Of a DNA stretch of 64,000 nucleotides, positions 61,175-64,000 are shown one piece after another; the stretch's first letter is position 1; the number at the start of each line of letters is the position of its first letter. The DNA comes from Simkaniaceae bacterium (GTDB taxonomy: Bacteria > Chlamydiota > Chlamydiia > Chlamydiales > Simkaniaceae). The translations under genes were made by a program, and so were the position numbers. The notes under the pieces are model-generated. The model had not been told where the DNA came from. It saw only the letters and a program-made list of their open reading frames with translations, and searched no databases. The stretch is from NCBI GenBank assembly GCA_018399055.1, contig CP073762.1, forward strand, positions 1,364,001-1,428,000, in the 5' to 3' direction.

Positions 61175-62612
61175 GGTATCCACCACCTAATGCCTTAATC
61201 AATTGAAGCACTGCTAAGTAGCGCTCATTTTCTTTTTCCACATCTTTGATCCCCTGATTCAGCACTGCAACTTGTTTATCTATAACGGTTAAATAATCAT
61301 CAAGTCCGTTATCATAGCGCTGATTTGTCAGCTGCGAAATGTGAATGGTTTTTTCAAATACTTGCGCCTGCAAACCGCTCTGTTGATTTGCTGCTTCTAA
61401 AATTTTAATCTGATCAGAAACTTCCTTAGCCGCCTGAAGGAGCAGGGCATTATAATCATGGACCGCAGCATCATAAGTTGCATATTTTTCGTTTAGCTGC
61501 GCCGTAAGCTTCCCTCCTGTAAAAAGAGGAAGGTTGATAGCTGGAGAAAGTGCTGCTGCATAACTATCAGACGTAAAGAGATTGTTCCATTTTAAACTTT
61601 CTAGGCCAGCAATCGCAGTAAGGTTGATATTGGGGAAAAATGCAGCTTTTGCAGCGCTAATTAAATGGGCTGCTGCTTCGACAGTCCAAATCTGCGCCAT
61701 AAGGTCTGGACGCCGAGACAAAAGATTCAAGGGAACGTTTTCAGGAATCGGAAACGGCTGGTCAAAAGCAAGCGTTGGTGTCGCAATTTCCAATCCATCA
61801 TCGGGGCCGAGCCCCATGAGAATCTTAATTTGGCTGAGGTTAAGATTGACTTCCTTCTCGTAAGTCACAACATTCTCTTCAGCAGCAAGAAGATTGGCAT
61901 TGGCGAGGTCCACCATCATCTGATCATCTAAGCCATTCAAAAAGCGCAACTCAGTCAGTTCAAGGTAGACTTTTTGAGCCTCTGCTAAAGTACTGCTAAA
62001 TTGAAGATTTTGAAGATTTGCAGCATAATTGATGTAGGTTTCTGCAAGCGTCACAGTAATGATCAATAGAGATTCTGACATTTCGGCAGCTTGAGCTCTT
62101 GCTTGCCCTATTGCCGCGCGGTATTTATTTCTATTTTTTCCAAATAGGTCAATTTCATATTCGAAGTTCAGCGCTAGATAAACTTGATTAATTACTGCAG
62201 GAATCGCTGATGGGGGAAATCTATCCAAGCTGTCTTTGCTGAGGTGTTCATAATTGTCTTTGAAGCTTGTGTTAAATTGAGGTAAAAGAACAGAACGCAC
62301 TTTTTGGGCTTCTTCTTGCGCCGCCCGAACTCGGGAAACCGCTGCCAATAAATCAGGGTTGTTTTCAATTGCTACTTCCATGATTTCGGAAAGCTGCCTA
62401 TCCTCAAAAAGAGTCCACCAATTGTATGCTGGCCACTCCCCTTCTGCAAAATCTGGAGTGCTAAGGGCTGAGTCAATTGCTGGAGAAACATCTACAGTTT
62501 CTATCATTTCAGGTTCATGTTTTCTTTTCTTTAATGCTGCACAACTTTCAAACAAAAATAAAAACAAAAAACAAGAAGGGATTATTAAAGCAAATATTCT
62601 CAATTTCGCCAT
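61164..62612 (-). CDS. Outer-membrane factor lipoprotein (NodT/TolC type)
   Basis: 482 residues. Lipoprotein signal ending FLFESC (Cys23), two long helical repeats with the TolC-type 'NPDLLAAVSRVRAAQEEAQK' and 'LSRRPDLMAQIWTVEAAAHL' segments, the second at about residue 300. The 'RRPDL' pattern is typical of the NodT/OprM subfamily. Channel of the tripartite pump. First gene of the leftward operon, divergent from gshA. Confidence 0.92.
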   Translation of the reverse strand: MAKLRIFALIIPSCFLFLFLFESCAALKKRKHEPEMIETVDVSPAIDSALSTPDFAEGEWPAYNWWTLFEDRQLSEIMEVAIENNPDLLAAVSRVRAAQEEAQKVRSVLLPQFNTSFKDNYEHLSKDSLDRFPPSAIPAVINQVYLALNFEYEIDLFGKNRNKYRAAIGQARAQAAEMSESLLIITVTLAETYINYAANLQNLQFSSTLAEAQKVYLELTELRFLNGLDDQMMVDLANANLLAAEENVVTYEKEVNLNLSQIKILMGLGPDDGLEIATPTLAFDQPFPIPENVPLNLLSRRPDLMAQIWTVEAAAHLISAAKAAFFPNINLTAIAGLESLKWNNLFTSDSYAAALSPAINLPLFTGGKLTAQLNEKYATYDAAVHDYNALLLQAAKEVSDQIKILEAANQQSGLQAQVFEKTIHISQLTNQRYDNGLDDYLTVIDKQVAVLNQGIKDVEKENERYLAVLQLIKALGGGYHDR

Positions 62613-62677
62613 AACCTTTTAATAAAAGATCCTTGTTTTTTATAGAATGTAAATCTCAAGAATGGTTAAATAAGTTT

Positions 62678-64000
62678 ATGAACCTTGAATTTTTAAAGAA
62701 GAATCGAAAACTCTTAGATGCGTTTCATTTTGGATTGGAACGGGAGTCTCTTCGCATAGATTCTAAGGGCAATATTTCAAAATACCCTCACCCTAAATCG
62801 TTTGGTTCTCCACTAACACATCCTTATATCAACACCGATTTCGGAGAACAACAGTTGGAGTGGAACACCCCTCCTAAAACTTCCTTTCGCGGTGCGCAGA
62901 AATTTTTAGAAGATCTTATGCGTTTTTCTCTTAAAAAAAATCCAACGGAACTCTTCTGGCCTTTTTCAATGCCTCCCTGTCTAGACGAAATTCAAATTGC
63001 AGAATATGGTTCTTCCCATGCTGGAAGAAGAAAAAAGATCTATCGCGAAGGGCTGCGAGATAGATATGGGGTGAATCTTCAAATGATCTCAGGAATTCAC
63101 TTTAACTTCTCATTTGATCTTCCCTTTTGGGAAAAACTCCATAAATATGAAAAGTCTTCTCTTTCCATTCATGAATTTATCAACGAAAAATATTTAGGGC
63201 TGATTCGTAATTTTCTCCGCGAAGGATGGTTATTAACTTACCTCTTTGGAGCCTCACCTGCAGCGGACCCCAGCTATGTAGACTTACCTAATGGATTTCA
63301 AAAGATTGGAGGGGCCTTTGTTGGTCCTTATGCCACCTCTATTCGAAACAGCCATCTTGGATATTATAGCCGAGTTCAAAATCAACTCGCCATCTCTCTA
63401 AATTCCTTAGATGAATACATTGAAGAAATACAAACTGCGATCTCGACTCCAAAGGAGGAATATCTCTCGATTCCTTCACAACTAAATAATCATATTTTGC
63501 AAATCGAAAATGAGCATTATTCAAGGATCCGGCCTAAAGCAAATTCGAAAGACGGAGAATCTCCCTTAGAAGCGCTGCAAAGTCGAGGGATTGAGTATAT
63601 TGAAGTGCGGGCAATTGACCTTGATCCCTATCATCCCATTGGAATTACAACCGAGCAAATCGACTTTCTTCACTGCTTTCTTCTCTACTGTATGAGTAAA
63701 AAAGCTCCTCTTCTTTCGAAGGAGTGTCAAATTTGCCTTACGTGTAACCAGGACAAGGTAGCGCTTGAAGGGAGAAAAAATGGCTTGATTCTCCGCGAGA
63801 AAAATGAGATCTCCCTTGAAAAATGGAGCACGAAAATCTTCAAATCTATGGGACCTATCGCTAAGCTTCTTGGAAAGGAAAAGAACCTTAAGCTCCAAAA
63901 AGAGAAAGTGAAAAATGCTTCTCTAACACCCTCTGCGCTTATTGAAAAAAGCTTGCATCATTCAACCTATCGACAGCTTGGATTAAAACTCGCCAAAAGC
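62678..64000 (+). CDS. gshA: Glutamate-cysteine ligase (partial, C-terminus off window)
   Basis: 441 codons to the window edge. The N-terminus (FHFGLERESLRIDSKGNIS) and 'TDFGEQQLEWNTPP' are the ATP/Glu-site blocks of the type-1 (gamma-proteobacterial) ligase, followed by 'SGIHFNFSFDLPFW' and 'YLFGASPAADPSYVD', 'YATSIRNSHLGYYS', and 'GIEYIEVRAIDLDPYHPIGI'. It makes gamma-glutamylcysteine, the first step of glutathione. E. coli GshA has 518 residues, so the rest may be only a tail, or an ATP-grasp domain as in fused GshF; the window does not show which. Most Chlamydia lack glutathione synthesis. Confidence 0.9.
   Translation, partial: MNLEFLKKNRKLLDAFHFGLERESLRIDSKGNISKYPHPKSFGSPLTHPYINTDFGEQQLEWNTPPKTSFRGAQKFLEDLMRFSLKKNPTELFWPFSMPPCLDEIQIAEYGSSHAGRRKKIYREGLRDRYGVNLQMISGIHFNFSFDLPFWEKLHKYEKSSLSIHEFINEKYLGLIRNFLREGWLLTYLFGASPAADPSYVDLPNGFQKIGGAFVGPYATSIRNSHLGYYSRVQNQLAISLNSLDEYIEEIQTAISTPKEEYLSIPSQLNNHILQIENEHYSRIRPKANSKDGESPLEALQSRGIEYIEVRAIDLDPYHPIGITTEQIDFLHCFLLYCMSKKAPLLSKECQICLTCNQDKVALEGRKNGLILREKNEISLEKWSTKIFKSMGPIAKLLGKEKNLKLQKEKVKNASLTPSALIEKSLHHSTYRQLGLKLAKS

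Overview
This window looks like chromosome from a member of the Chlamydiota, most likely an environmental (Simkania/Parachlamydia-like) lineage rather than Chlamydia itself. The evidence is a lysine/alanine-rich Hc2-type histone-like gene beside fabI and a HAD hydrolase, a type III secretion translocator set with a SycD/LcrH-type chaperone and CopB/CopD-like translocators, a tiny cysteine-rich lipoprotein, and many large proteins with no family I can name. The DNA is moderately AT-rich. All assignments come from reading the sequence; no database search was possible.

Layout. 1-12.3 kb is conserved core: partial holA, a HIT-domain protein, hctB and fabI with good promoters, a HAD hydrolase, a FliO-like protein, then a leftward hemL - long NfeD protease - short NfeD - floA membrane-microdomain cluster. 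12.4-16.2 kb carries the cysteine-rich lipoprotein and the translocator operon with its terminator. 16.3-21.7 kb is an island of mobile and decaying DNA: a MITE-like element, a gene whose product resembles the membrane-adjacent domain of the eukaryotic GIDE/MUL1 family, an IS903-group insertion with intact 9-bp target duplication, and two DUF4143-type ATPase genes, each with a lesion in its P-loop, flanking a gluconokinase. 21.8-25.1 kb is mlaE-mlaF-mlaD plus a YqgE/AlgH gene. 25.2-29.7 kb holds two unknown proteins and an MFS pump.

29.7-40.2 kb is the most unusual part. Two tandem pairs of paralogous secreted or membrane-anchored proteins carry kinase-like signatures (glycine-rich loop, VIK-type lysine, a D-x-D...N loop and a D-F/I-G motif). 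They bracket a protein with ten uninterrupted 11-residue Lys-Trp repeats, its likely partner with three ~97-residue repeats, an OppA lipoprotein and a 659-residue unknown protein.

40.2-46.1 kb has a second MITE copy, an ABC exporter, an SLC13-like carrier, a MazG-like enzyme and a cluster of small orphan genes including one split by an in-frame TGA. Two further inverted-repeat elements follow, one of which supplies the ribosome-binding site and part of the start codon of an S9 peptidase gene. 46-57 kb is an envelope/secretion block: S9 peptidase, LbtU-like porin, secretin, and a complete two-partner secretion pair (TpsA/TpsB). 57-62.6 kb has an MFS carrier and an EmrB-EmrA-outer-membrane-factor tripartite pump, and the window ends inside gshA. 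No tRNA, rRNA or CRISPR array was recognised.
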